The notes under the pieces are model-generated. The model did not search any database. It worked only from the letters and a program-made list of their open reading frames with translations, and was not told the origin of the DNA. DNA of 64,000 bases from JADJPO01 sp046330955. Its GTDB lineage: Bacteria > Actinomycetota > Actinomycetes > Actinomycetales > Kineosporiaceae. Position 1 is the stretch's first letter. Each line of letters begins with the position of its first letter. The position numbers and the translations under genes were made by a program. The stretch covers positions 62,001 through 126,000 of the forward strand of contig JAXLRT010000018.1 of assembly GCA_046330955.1 (NCBI GenBank), in the 5' to 3' direction. Below are positions 16,636 to 24,575 of the stretch, in pieces.

Positions 16636-17826
16636 ATGCGTCGCACCACCTTCACACGCCTGTCCCTTCCGGTGGCCACGGCCCTCGGCCTGACCGGATT
16701 CGCCGCCGGTGGCACGCTCGGTGCGGCCACGGCCGGCGCTGCCACCACGCAGTACGTCGCCATGGGCGACTCCTTCGCCGCCGGAGAGGGCGGCCCGACC
16801 AGCCTGGCCGGCTTCGACGTCGTGTCCGGCTCGTGCCACCGGGACGGCGTCGCCTGGCCGCGGGTGTTCGCTGCCGCCCGCGGGCTCTCGCTCGAGACCA
16901 CCAACGGTGGACACACCTCGACCATCGCGGGCCACATCGCCTGCAGTGGCGCCAACACGGCCAGCATCACGACGACGGCGACCAACGGCGAGCCCGCGCA
17001 GCTCACCCAGCTGCGCAGCATGACCCCCAAGCCGAGCCTGGTCACCCTCACCATCGGCGCCAACGACGCCCGGCTCGGCACCGTGATGAAGGCCTGCCGC
17101 ACCGACCAGCAGTGTGCGACGACCCTCAGCTCGGCCCGCACCCTGACCCGTACCGTGCTGCCCGGCCGGCTCGAACGAGTCTTCACCCAGGTCAGGAGCG
17201 CCACCAAGGCCCGGGTGATCGTCGTCGGCTACCCGCAGATCTACGCCGCTCCCACCCCGGCCGCGCTCGCGGAGTGCTCGGACATGACGGTCGAGCGGCT
17301 CTCCGAACTGCGCGCCCACATCGTCGACCTGGACAAGGCGCTCGCCGCCGCAGCCAAGAAGGCCCACCTGGAGTACGTCTCGATGCTCACCGTGCTGGCA
17401 GGGCACGAGCTGTGCACCACCACCGAGCAGGTCAACCCCATCTCACTCAACGGCTCGGACCTGACCGCCGAATCCGGTCACCCCACGGCCGCCGGCTACA
17501 CCGCGATGGCTGCGCGGATGTCCTCCTACCTCACCCGGTACGCCGTGGCGCCCAACATCGCCCCGAAGGCCGCCTTCACCTTCAAGCGCAAGACCGGGAC
17601 GACGAACCGCGTCGTGCTGGACGCCTCGGCCTCGGCCGACGTGGACGGCGCCATCGTCACCTACACCTGGACGTCGGGCACGACGACACTGGGTACCGGC
17701 AAGGTGCTCACCATCACCGTGAGGTCCGGCAGCACCAAGCCGGTGACCCTGACGGTCAAGGACAACCGCGGGGCGAGGGCCGGCGTGACCCGCACCGTCT
17801 CGCCCAGCTCGACCACGGCGAGCTGA
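16636..17826 (+). CDS. Secreted SGNH/GDSL hydrolase with C-terminal PKD-like domain
   Basis: The 396-aa product has a signal peptide (MRRTTFTRLS..., hydrophobic core to about residue 34, AGA cleavage region). Block I is VAMGDSFAAGEGG with the nucleophile Ser46. Block III is TIGANDARLG with the oxyanion Asn, and Block V is SGHPTAAGY with His282. Family members are secreted esterases or lipases. Residues 310-396 form a beta-rich PKD-like domain (ASADVDGAIVTYTW), which probably binds a surface or polymer. The ATG at 16636 fits the signal peptide, while the longer frame from 16561 would place 25 polar residues before it. Confidence 0.9.
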   Translation: MRRTTFTRLSLPVATALGLTGFAAGGTLGAATAGAATTQYVAMGDSFAAGEGGPTSLAGFDVVSGSCHRDGVAWPRVFAAARGLSLETTNGGHTSTIAGHIACSGANTASITTTATNGEPAQLTQLRSMTPKPSLVTLTIGANDARLGTVMKACRTDQQCATTLSSARTLTRTVLPGRLERVFTQVRSATKARVIVVGYPQIYAAPTPAALAECSDMTVERLSELRAHIVDLDKALAAAAKKAHLEYVSMLTVLAGHELCTTTEQVNPISLNGSDLTAESGHPTAAGYTAMAARMSSYLTRYAVAPNIAPKAAFTFKRKTGTTNRVVLDASASADVDGAIVTYTWTSGTTTLGTGKVLTITVRSGSTKPVTLTVKDNRGARAGVTRTVSPSSTTAS

Positions 17827-17846
17827 GACCACCCGGTCCACCTGCG

Positions 17847-17879
17847 GTGCCCCGTCACGGTTGAACCGTGACGGGGCAC
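17847..17879. terminator. Strong hairpin between convergent genes
   Basis: GTGCCCCGTCACGGTT (17847-17862) and its exact reverse complement at 17864-17879 form a 16-bp arm pair with almost no loop. It lies 20 bases after the SGNH stop and ahead of the convergent TetR stop, so it probably ends both messages. No T tract follows. Confidence 0.7.
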
Positions 17880-17902
17880 CGTTCACGTGAGGCTCATCCA
17901 GG

Positions 17903-18478
17903 TCAGCGGGACGCCGTCCGGACCATCGCGGTGAACTCGGCCATCGCATCGTCCGTCGCGGCACGATCCCCCGTGGCGGCGAGCTCGAACAACAGGCCAC
18001 GCGCCGTCCCGAGGGACAGCCGGGCCAGGCGCACGGCCTGCTCGTCGCCGAACCCGCTGCGGCGGAAGCCGTCGGCGAGCTCCTCGACCCAGCCGGTGGC
18101 CAACCACTGCCGCAGCGAGGCCGCATAGGGCTTGCCCTGCATGGCCGTACCGGACAGCTCGAAGAACAGCGGGGCGAAGATCTGCGCCCGATCGGCGACG
18201 TGGGTCCAGAACGCCGCGCCGGCCTCGAAGGGGTCGTCGTGAGTCGCCAGGAAGTCGGCCATCACCGCTCGCTCGCCACGCTCGACGGCCTCGACCACGG
18301 CGCCCAGAAGGCCTTCCCGAGAACCGAAGTGGTAGATCAGCATGCGATGGCTGGTACCCAGCGCGGTGGCCAACGTGCGCAGGCTGGTGTCACCCACGCC
18401 GTGCGCGGCAAACCAGGCAATCGCCTTGGCCAGCAACGCCTCTCGCGGACCGGGGGGCTCGACGGGGGCGGCGCTCAC
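17903..18478 (-). CDS. TetR/AcrR family regulator
   Basis: The 191-aa product has an N-terminal TetR helix-turn-helix (residues 12-58: LLAKAIAWFAAHGVGDTSLRTLATALGTSHRMLIYHFGSREGLLGAVVEAVE in outline) and an alpha-helical ligand-binding part. Its GTG start overlaps the TGA of the upstream SRPBCC gene by four bases, so it is the second gene of a two-gene operon. The palindrome at the start of that operon is a likely binding site for it. Ligand unknown. Confidence 0.88.
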   Translation of the reverse strand: MSAAPVEPPGPREALLAKAIAWFAAHGVGDTSLRTLATALGTSHRMLIYHFGSREGLLGAVVEAVERGERAVMADFLATHDDPFEAGAAFWTHVADRAQIFAPLFFELSGTAMQGKPYAASLRQWLATGWVEELADGFRRSGFGDEQAVRLARLSLGTARGLLFELAATGDRAATDDAMAEFTAMVRTASR

Positions 18479-18933
18479 CCGGCGTCGAGTGCCCCGGCGC
18501 CCGCCCCGGCGCCAGCCCGGACGGCGAGCGCCTCGGCCTCGGTCTGCATGTAGTTGCGGGTCATGCCCTGGTAGAGCCGGTGGACCAGCCAGGCGAGCGG
18601 ACCGTCGAAGGTCATCCGCAGCGTGACCTCGCTGCCGCCGGCGTCCAGCGGCCGGATCACGTGGTCGGCGGTGGTCACCACGCCCGGGCGACGTGAGCGC
18701 CAACTGAACGCCGTGCCGGGTCGCCAGTCCGTCACGGTCCAGTCGGTCGGCGGCAGCTTGGGTTGCTCGACCCGGTACACGGCGTCCGGCCCGGGGCCGA
18801 CGCCGGCCTCACCGCGCGCCACCCGGTCGACCGTGGGCAACCAGTCGGGCCAGGCGTCCAGGTTGCTCAACACCCGCCAGACCGCATTCGGCGCGGCGGA
18901 CATCGTCCGGCGCACCTCGATCGTCTTCGTCAT
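18475..18933 (-). CDS. SRPBCC family protein (polyketide cyclase/dehydrase-like)
   Basis: The 152-aa product matches the START-like SRPBCC fold: an initial strand TIEVRRTMSAAPNAVWRVLSNLDAWPDWLPTVDRV, the central RVEQPKLPPTDWTVTDWRPG strands and a long C-terminal helix (FDGPLAWLVHRLYQGMTRNYMQTEAEAL). These proteins form a hydrophobic cavity for lipids or aromatic ligands. It is the first gene of the operon with TetR. Start is ATG 18933; 16 codons of open frame upstream contain the operator and were not used. The C-terminus is an Ala-Gly run. Confidence 0.88.
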   Translation of the reverse strand: MTKTIEVRRTMSAAPNAVWRVLSNLDAWPDWLPTVDRVARGEAGVGPGPDAVYRVEQPKLPPTDWTVTDWRPGTAFSWRSRRPGVVTTADHVIRPLDAGGSEVTLRMTFDGPLAWLVHRLYQGMTRNYMQTEAEALAVRAGAGAGAGALDAG

Positions 18934-18948
18934 GTACCAAATGGTACA
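18933..18948. promoter_or_regulatory. Palindromic operator at the SRPBCC-TetR operon start
   Basis: TGTACCA-AA-TGGTACA (18933-18948) is a perfect 7-2-7 dyad whose edge touches the SRPBCC start codon. Its form and place fit a site for the TetR protein encoded by the same operon. Confidence 0.55.
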
Positions 18949-18977
18949 TCGAATCTGTCTGCCGTCGAGCGGACGTG

Positions 18978-20453
18978 TCACGGCGCCAGCCGCGTGGACA
19001 CCTTCGAGTCGGACGCACTGTCGAGGGTGATGAACTGGATCCGCGGATGCACCGCATCGCCGGTACGGCCGTCCAGGCGCAGCTCCCCGAGCATGCTCGT
19101 TCGCGCGGGCAGCACGAACTCGCGTCCGTTGAGCACCGCTCGGCGAATGCCCGCTCGGGAGTGGTCGGACTGCTGAATTCCCTTGATGATCACCTGGAGC
19201 GCCGCGACGTTCAGCAGCGAGCTGGGCCAGTTGGCCTGATCGATGTTCGCGAGGTCGTAGTCCGCCATGAACTCCTCGGCCACCGGCGTCGGCAGGTCGT
19301 CATACGGCCAGACCAGCTGATTGGCGACCCACACCCCGGTGGCCACGGATGGCTTCTCCCAGTCGAACTCGGCGGCCTGGTACGCGCTCATCACGACCGG
19401 CGTTCGGTGCTGGTCGCCGAGCACGGCGCGTTTGACCGTCAGTACCTGCTCGACCCGATGGCTGTCGACCCCTGACAGGTACAGACAGTTCGCCTTCAGC
19501 CGCTTGATCTGCTCGAACTGGCGGCGCAGTCCGGCCTCGTCATCGGCACGTGTGGCCACCCAGGGCACCGTCAGGCCGATCTTCCGGGCGCGGGACCTGA
19601 AGGCCTCCGTCATGATCGCCGACTCGGCCGAGTGGTCCTCCAGCACCGCACACCGCTTGGCGTGCACCACCTTCAGGACGTGATCGGCGACGGCTGCGGC
19701 CTCCTGCGCATCGGTGGCGATGATCCGCGCCACGGTGTGCTGGTGCGATGGGCGGAATTGGTCCGGCAGACCGGTGCCGGGCCGATCCACCGTCAACGCC
19801 CCGGTGGTACTGCCCCCCGTGACCAGCAGCGGAGCCTGCGCTCCGGGGCGATTGAGCTCGATGGCCAACGCGTACGTGCACAGCTCCCCGATCGAACCGA
19901 GGGCAGCCACCTCGGCGCGATGCCCGAGGGACAACCGAGCCTGCTGCTCGCACCGTGCGGCATCTTGATCATCGTGGGTGTCGTACCGGCGCAGTTGCAC
20001 GGGTGGCGTGCGGCCGAATCGGTCGAGGTAGTAGGTCAGGGCGTCCCACGCCTCGCGGCCCAGCTCGCCCACCTCATCCGCACTCGGCAGGAACACCGCC
20101 ACCACCGGCGTACCGGGCGGCACCACGGCGGGGTAGACCGTGGTGGCGTCAGGCGGGGCGGCGCCGACCGAGGGCGAGGTGGCGCCGGCCGAGGACCCGG
20201 CGGGCTGAGGAGTGCGGCCGGCCACACCATCGGCCACGCCCTGAGCGAACCCCCGACCGAACGCGGTGACCACCGGCCGCAACTGCCGGATCGCCACCGC
20301 TCCCCCGCCGAGGATGATCGCCATGCTGACCGCCAAGGCAACCCATTGCTCCCTCGACCAGCCTCGACGAGCCGTGGGTCCGCCGCTCGCACCGGAACCA
20401 CCCGTGGGATCGACCCGGAGGAAGGGGTCGTGAGGCGGTGGAGACATGGCCAT
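18978..20453 (-). CDS. Membrane-anchored type 1 periplasmic-binding-protein-like receptor
   Basis: The 491-aa product has a cytoplasmic N-terminus, one transmembrane helix (about residues 34-56, QWVALAVSMAIILGGGAVAI), a Pro/Ala/Ser-rich linker, then a Leu/Ile/Val-binding-protein-like domain from about residue 115 (VVAVFLPSADEVGELGREAWDALTYYLD ... VTGGSTTGALTV ... CLYLSGVDSHRVEQVL ... SAYQAAEFDW). ABC permease and ATPase genes are absent nearby, so it may be a solute receptor rather than a transporter subunit. Start at 20453 (ATG); ATG 20447 is equally possible. The same frame stays open to 22322, antisense to the aldehyde dehydrogenase, which is artefact. Confidence 0.8.
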   Translation of the reverse strand: MAMSPPPHDPFLRVDPTGGSGASGGPTARRGWSREQWVALAVSMAIILGGGAVAIRQLRPVVTAFGRGFAQGVADGVAGRTPQPAGSSAGATSPSVGAAPPDATTVYPAVVPPGTPVVAVFLPSADEVGELGREAWDALTYYLDRFGRTPPVQLRRYDTHDDQDAARCEQQARLSLGHRAEVAALGSIGELCTYALAIELNRPGAQAPLLVTGGSTTGALTVDRPGTGLPDQFRPSHQHTVARIIATDAQEAAAVADHVLKVVHAKRCAVLEDHSAESAIMTEAFRSRARKIGLTVPWVATRADDEAGLRRQFEQIKRLKANCLYLSGVDSHRVEQVLTVKRAVLGDQHRTPVVMSAYQAAEFDWEKPSVATGVWVANQLVWPYDDLPTPVAEEFMADYDLANIDQANWPSSLLNVAALQVIIKGIQQSDHSRAGIRRAVLNGREFVLPARTSMLGELRLDGRTGDAVHPRIQFITLDSASDSKVSTRLAP

Positions 20454-20585
20454 GGCGCGTGATCGTGACACAGGTCGCGATCCGACCGACAGGGCCGATC
20501 GAGGACAGACCAGACCTGTGGAGCGATCCACCCCGGCTGCCCGACCATCCGACGACCGGCCCTGGGCGCAGGTACGGTTTCGGCC

Positions 20586-22148
20586 ATGCTCACGCTCAGC
20601 TCCCTCGTCCCCGGCGCCGCGGCGCCCACGGTCTCCACCGTCGACTCGATCAACCCGGCGAACACCTCGGACGTCGTCGCCCGGGTCGACCTGGCCGGTG
20701 CCGACACCCTGGTGGCCGCTGCCCGGACCGGTACCGAGGCCCAGAAGGCCTGGGCCGCCGTCCCGGCACCGATCCGCGGGCGGGTGATCGCCGCGATCGG
20801 ACGGCTGGTCGAGGCGAATTTCGAGGCACTGTCCCAGCTGATCACCCGCGAGGTCGGCAAGCCGATCGCGGAGTCCCGCGGCGAGGTGCAGGAGGTCGTC
20901 GACACCTGTGACTTCTTCCTCGGCGAGGGCCGACGGCTCTACGGCCAGACCGTGCCGAGCGAGATGCCGGACAAGCAGCTGTTCACCTTCCGGGTGCCGG
21001 TGGGCACCGCGATGGTGATCACGGCCGGCAACTTCCCGATGGCCGTGCCGAGCTGGTACCTGGTGCCCGCGCTGCTCGCCGGCAACGCCGTGGTGTGGAA
21101 GCCCGCCGAGTACGCCGCGGCCTGCGCCGACGCCATGGCCCGGATCTTCATCGCCGGCGGCCTGCCCGAGGGGCTGCTCACCGTCGTCCACGCGGACGGC
21201 GCGGCGACCTCGGCCGGGCTGGAGGCCGCGCTCGAGGCCGGGGTGGTGAACAAGGTCGGCTTCACCGGCTCGACCGAGATCGGCCGGGCGATCGGCGCAC
21301 TGTGCGGCCGCCACCTGCAGTCGCCGTGTCTCGAGCTCGGCGGCAAGAACCCGATGGTGATCACGCCGTCGGCCGACCTGGACCTGGCCGTCGAGGGCGC
21401 CCTGTTCAGCGGCTTCGGGACGGCGGGCCAGCGCTGTACCTCCCTGGGCACGGTCATCGTGCACTCCTCGGTGCACGACGAGTTCGTTCGCCGGTTCGAC
21501 GCCGCAGTGCGGGCGATGCCGGTCGGCGAACCCGGTGGTGAGAAGGACGCGGCGGTCGTGATGGGGCCGCTGCTCGCGCCGCGCTTCGCCGAGCGCTACG
21601 AGGACTACCTGGGCTGGATCGGCTCGCACCACACGGTTCTCGGCTCCACCGGGGTCGGGCGCATCACCGCCGACAACCCGCGCGAGGGCTTCGTCGGCGA
21701 CCCCGAGCTGGGCGAGGCCGGGCTGTACTACCACCCGGTGATCGTGGACGGCGTCCGCCCGGACGACGAGCTGTTCCGCACCGAGACCTTCGGGCCGCTG
21801 GTCGGCATCGCCACCTACGACGACTTCGACACCGCGCTCGCGATGGCCAACGCCCCGGGGTACGGGCTGTCGTCGTCCATCTACACCACCGACCCGACCG
21901 AGGCGTTCCGCTACCGCATCGGCATCGGAGCCGGCATGGTCAGCGTCAACAACTCGACCTCCGGCGCCGAGGCGCACCTGCCCTTCGGCGGAAACGGCAA
22001 GAGCGGCAACGGGTCTCGCCAGTCCGGCATCTGGGTGCTGGATCAGTTCACCCGCTGGCAGTCGATGAACTGGGACTTCAGCGGCAAGCTGCAGAAGGCG
22101 CAGATGGACATCGAGATCCCGCCGGCGGACATGGACTTCCGGATCTGA
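20586..22148 (+). CDS. NAD(P)-dependent aldehyde dehydrogenase
   Basis: The 520-aa product has all ALDH landmarks: Asn149 in ITAGNFPMAVP, Lys172 in VWKPAEYAA, the FTGSTEIGR loop, Glu250 in LELGGKNP and the nucleophile Cys284 in GQRCTS. It oxidises an aldehyde to the acid through a thioester. The substrate is not evident; the sequence resembles semialdehyde-type ALDHs. A TACGGT hexamer at 20573-20578, seven bases ahead of the ATG, suggests a leaderless message. The long minus-strand frame opposite it is a shadow. Confidence 0.93.
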   Translation: MLTLSSLVPGAAAPTVSTVDSINPANTSDVVARVDLAGADTLVAAARTGTEAQKAWAAVPAPIRGRVIAAIGRLVEANFEALSQLITREVGKPIAESRGEVQEVVDTCDFFLGEGRRLYGQTVPSEMPDKQLFTFRVPVGTAMVITAGNFPMAVPSWYLVPALLAGNAVVWKPAEYAAACADAMARIFIAGGLPEGLLTVVHADGAATSAGLEAALEAGVVNKVGFTGSTEIGRAIGALCGRHLQSPCLELGGKNPMVITPSADLDLAVEGALFSGFGTAGQRCTSLGTVIVHSSVHDEFVRRFDAAVRAMPVGEPGGEKDAAVVMGPLLAPRFAERYEDYLGWIGSHHTVLGSTGVGRITADNPREGFVGDPELGEAGLYYHPVIVDGVRPDDELFRTETFGPLVGIATYDDFDTALAMANAPGYGLSSSIYTTDPTEAFRYRIGIGAGMVSVNNSTSGAEAHLPFGGNGKSGNGSRQSGIWVLDQFTRWQSMNWDFSGKLQKAQMDIEIPPADMDFRI

Positions 22149-22162
22149 GTGCGGGCTTCCGC

Positions 22163-22600
22163 GTGCCACCACCGCCGGGCGTGACCGTGATCGTCGACAT
22201 GGCCAATGTCGTCGGGTCACGTCCGGACGGCTGGTGGCGTGATCGAGTAGGGGCGACCGCCCGGCTGCTGCAGGCCCTCGCCCCGCTCGTGGGCACGGTG
22301 GTCGTCGGCCCGGACGGCGCACCGATCACGCTCACCGCGATCGAGGCCGTCGTCGAGGGCCAGGCCCGCGCGGTGAACGCCGCAGCGGCAGAGCCCGTGC
22401 GCGTCGTCCGGGCCGAGCGCGACGGCGACACCACGATCGTCGAGCGCGCCACCCACGGGGCCGGCCAGGCATCCGGGAGCGCGCCGGACGGAGTCCTGGT
22501 GGTCACGGCCGACCGCGGATTGCGCGACCGACTGCCGACCGGGGTGGTCGTGGCCGGTCCCCGATGGTTGCTGGATCTGTCAGGATCAGGCCATGGCTGA
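22163..22600 (+). CDS. Small PIN/NYN-like domain protein
   Basis: The 145-aa product opens VIVDMANVVGSRPDGWWRDRVGATARLL, with an Asp in the first strand, and ends with VLVVTADRGLRDRLPTGVVVAGPRWLLDL, containing a second Asp. This Asp-helix-Asp layout is that of NYN/PIN-type nucleases; databases often label relatives NTP pyrophosphohydrolase. Enzymatic activity is unproven. Start is GTG 22163, and GTG 22182 is an alternative. It ends seven bases inside the tpx gene, so it may be cotranscribed with it. Confidence 0.7.
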   Translation: MPPPPGVTVIVDMANVVGSRPDGWWRDRVGATARLLQALAPLVGTVVVGPDGAPITLTAIEAVVEGQARAVNAAAAEPVRVVRAERDGDTTIVERATHGAGQASGSAPDGVLVVTADRGLRDRLPTGVVVAGPRWLLDLSGSGHG

Positions 22601-23090
22601 GATCACCCTTCGCGGGAACCCCATTCACACCGTCGGCGAGCTGCCCGCAGTCGGCGGCCCGGCCCCCTCGTTCACCCTCGTGGGCACCAATCTCGGCGAG
22701 GTCGCGTCGAGTTCCTACGCCGGGCGCACCCTGGTGTTGAACATCTTCCCGAGCGTCGACACCGGGGTGTGCGCGGCCAGCGTGCGCACGTTCAACCAGC
22801 GCGCGGCCGGACTGGACGGCGTCACCGTGCTCAACGTCTCGCACGACCTGCCCTTCGCCCAGGCCCGATTCTGCGGCGCCGAGGGCATCGAGAACGTCGA
22901 GTCGGCCTCGGCCTTCCGCAGCGACTTCGGCTCCGAGTACGGCGTGACGATCACCGACGGCCCGATGGCCGGGCTGCTCTCGCGTGCCGTGGTCGTCGTG
23001 GCGCCCGACGGCTCGGTGACCTACACCGAACAGGTGCCCGAGATCGGTCAGGAGCCCGACTACGACGCCGCCCTGGCCGCCATCGGCTGA
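22593..23090 (+). CDS. tpx: Thiol peroxidase Tpx
   Basis: The 165-aa product is an atypical two-cysteine peroxiredoxin. The peroxidatic Cys60 lies in FPSVDTGVCAASVRTFN and the resolving Cys94 in FCGAEGIENVE, at the spacing of E. coli Tpx (C61/C95). It reduces alkyl hydroperoxides with thioredoxin in the cytoplasm. Length is the family norm. The gene overlaps the preceding small gene by eight bases and is followed by a strong hairpin. Confidence 0.95.
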   Translation: MAEITLRGNPIHTVGELPAVGGPAPSFTLVGTNLGEVASSSYAGRTLVLNIFPSVDTGVCAASVRTFNQRAAGLDGVTVLNVSHDLPFAQARFCGAEGIENVESASAFRSDFGSEYGVTITDGPMAGLLSRAVVVVAPDGSVTYTEQVPEIGQEPDYDAALAAIG

Positions 23091-23130
23091 GTTTCGCCGG
23101 CTGGGTCACCCACCACGCCGGCGGGTTCGA

Positions 23131-23184
23131 GCACAAGGTGGAGGGTTTGGGCACGCAGACGGTGCCAAACCCTCCACCTTGTGC
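23131..23184. terminator. 20-bp perfect hairpin downstream of tpx
   Basis: The arms 23131-23150 (GCACAAGGTGGAGGGTTTGG) and 23165-23184 are exact reverse complements, and the stem continues with one bulge toward a short loop. It lies 40 bases after tpx and ends 30 bases before the ArsR promoter, so it can insulate the two units. Confidence 0.65.
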
Positions 23185-23213
23185 GTTTGCCCCCGCGTCT
23201 CGCCGCCGAGACC

Positions 23214-23243
23214 TTGACATGTGACCATCTGGTCACCTAATTT
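23214..23243 (+). promoter_or_regulatory. ArsR-type operon promoter with an internal operator palindrome
   Basis: TTGACA (23214-23219) and TAATTT (23238-23243) are 18 bases apart. Between them GTGACCA-TC-TGGTCAC (23221-23236) is a perfect 7-2-7 dyad, so a bound repressor would block polymerase. The GTG start of the regulator is seven bases after the -10 box, so the message is probably leaderless. Confidence 0.7.
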
Positions 23244-23249
23244 CGCCGC

Positions 23250-23588
23250 GTGGACGAGGTGTTCCGTGCCCTGGCCGACCCCACCCGGCGACAGCTCCTG
23301 GACGCGCTGTTCGCGCAGGACGGCCAGACGGTGGGCGAGCTCGCCGAGCGCTTCGCCGACTCCATGAGCCGGTTCGGGGTGATGAAGCACCTGCGGGTGC
23401 TCGAGGAGGCCAACCTCGTGGTCGGCGTCCGCTCGGGGCGCACCCGCACCCTGCACCTCAACCCGGTGCCGATCGAGCAGATCGCCAATCGCTGGATCGG
23501 CAAGTACGCCGCGCGGTTCACCTCCGCCCTGGTGGGCCTGCAGCAGCACGTCGAAGACGGGCAGTTCATCGAGCACAGGGAGCGCTGA
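23250..23588 (+). CDS. ArsR family regulator
   Basis: The 112-aa product is a winged helix: VFRALADPTRRQLLDALF (helix 1-2), GELAERFADSMSRFGVMKHLRVLEEANLVV (recognition helix and wing) and a helical tail. The pattern SRFGVMKHLRVLEEA is typical of the ArsR subgroup paired with AHSA1/SRPBCC proteins. No metal-binding CxC is present, so it is not a metal sensor of the classical type. The gene overlaps the SRPBCC gene by one base (TGATG). Confidence 0.9.
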   Translation: MDEVFRALADPTRRQLLDALFAQDGQTVGELAERFADSMSRFGVMKHLRVLEEANLVVGVRSGRTRTLHLNPVPIEQIANRWIGKYAARFTSALVGLQQHVEDGQFIEHRER

Positions 23589-24523
23589 TGGGGATCACCG
23601 CGCACGTCTACCAGATCTACATCGCCGCGGACGCCCCGACGGTCTGGCGGGCCATCACCGACAGCGAGTGGACCCGGCAGTACTTCCACGCCACCCAGTT
23701 CGTCGCCCCGCCGGAGGCGGGCGAGCCCTATCGCACCGTGCTGCCGGACGGCTCGGGGGCCGTCGACGGAATGGTCGAGGAGCTGACGCCGCCCGACGGC
23801 GAGCGACCGGGACGGTTCGTCCAGACCTGGCACGTGCTCTACGACGCGGCGATGGCGGCCGAGCCACCCAGCCGGGTCGAGTGGACCGTCGAGCAGGTGG
23901 GCGAACGACTCACCCGGGTGCGTCTGGTGCACGGCGACCTGGCCGGCAGCCCGATCACCTGGGCCTCGGTGAAGGACGGCTGGGTCTGGATCCTCGACAG
24001 CATGAAGACCTTGCTCGAGACCGGCGCGCCGCTGCCCCGGCCCGAGCGCGACGACGCAGCGCCGGCATCCGGCGCCGACCCGGCCGGTGACTGGCACCGG
24101 AGGCAGGGGGTCGAGGCCAACAACGCCGTCTGGGACCTGCTGGCCGCCGAGCGCACGGCCGAGGGCGACGAGGACCTGCTGCGCACCGCCTACGCCTCGG
24201 CCTACCACTGGCAGCGAGCCGCCGGTGCCGGACCGGAGCACGAGGCCCGGGCGTCCTACATGATCACCAAGGCGCTGCTGGCGACCGGGCAGTATGAGCG
24301 GGCCCTGGTCACGGCCGATCGCTGTCTGACGATCTGCCGCACCCACGAGCTGGGTGACTTCGACCTGGCCTACGCCCACGAGATCCGGGCCCGCGCCCTG
24401 GAGGCCCTCGGCCGGCTCGACGAGGCGCGCCAGGCGGCGGCACTGGCGCGCGCCGTCCCGGTCGTGGACGCCGAGGACCGGGCGATCGTCGAGCAGGACT
24501 TCGCCGACCTGCTGCCGGGCTGA
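23588..24523 (+). CDS. AHSA1/SRPBCC domain fused to a TPR-like helical domain
   Basis: The 311-aa product begins with an AHSA1-type SRPBCC domain (residues 1-145: VYQIYIAADAPTVWRAITDSEWTRQYFHAT... ASVKDGWVWILDSMKTLLETG). After a Pro/Asp linker, residues 165-311 are all helical with Ala/Leu-rich pairs (YMITKALLATGQYERALVTADRCL and AHEIRARALEALGRLDEARQAAALA), a TPR-like pattern. The usual partner of such ArsR genes is the SRPBCC domain alone. Function unknown; the coupled start indicates joint expression with the regulator. Confidence 0.87.
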   Translation: MGITAHVYQIYIAADAPTVWRAITDSEWTRQYFHATQFVAPPEAGEPYRTVLPDGSGAVDGMVEELTPPDGERPGRFVQTWHVLYDAAMAAEPPSRVEWTVEQVGERLTRVRLVHGDLAGSPITWASVKDGWVWILDSMKTLLETGAPLPRPERDDAAPASGADPAGDWHRRQGVEANNAVWDLLAAERTAEGDEDLLRTAYASAYHWQRAAGAGPEHEARASYMITKALLATGQYERALVTADRCLTICRTHELGDFDLAYAHEIRARALEALGRLDEARQAAALARAVPVVDAEDRAIVEQDFADLLPG

Positions 24524-24575
24524 CGTCACCCGATGCCCCGGACGGCGTGCGCGAGCGCCCGCTAGGTTGGCCGCC

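Noticed and set aside
18978..22322. A 1114-codon minus-strand frame spanning the receptor gene and the whole aldehyde dehydrogenase
   Set aside because: Only the part below 20453 reads as protein. The rest is antisense to a clear ALDH and rich in Arg/Gly/His, as GC-rich shadows are.
23131..23184. A CRISPR-like repeat
   Set aside because: Only one inverted pair exists, with no repeat-spacer series and no cas genes.
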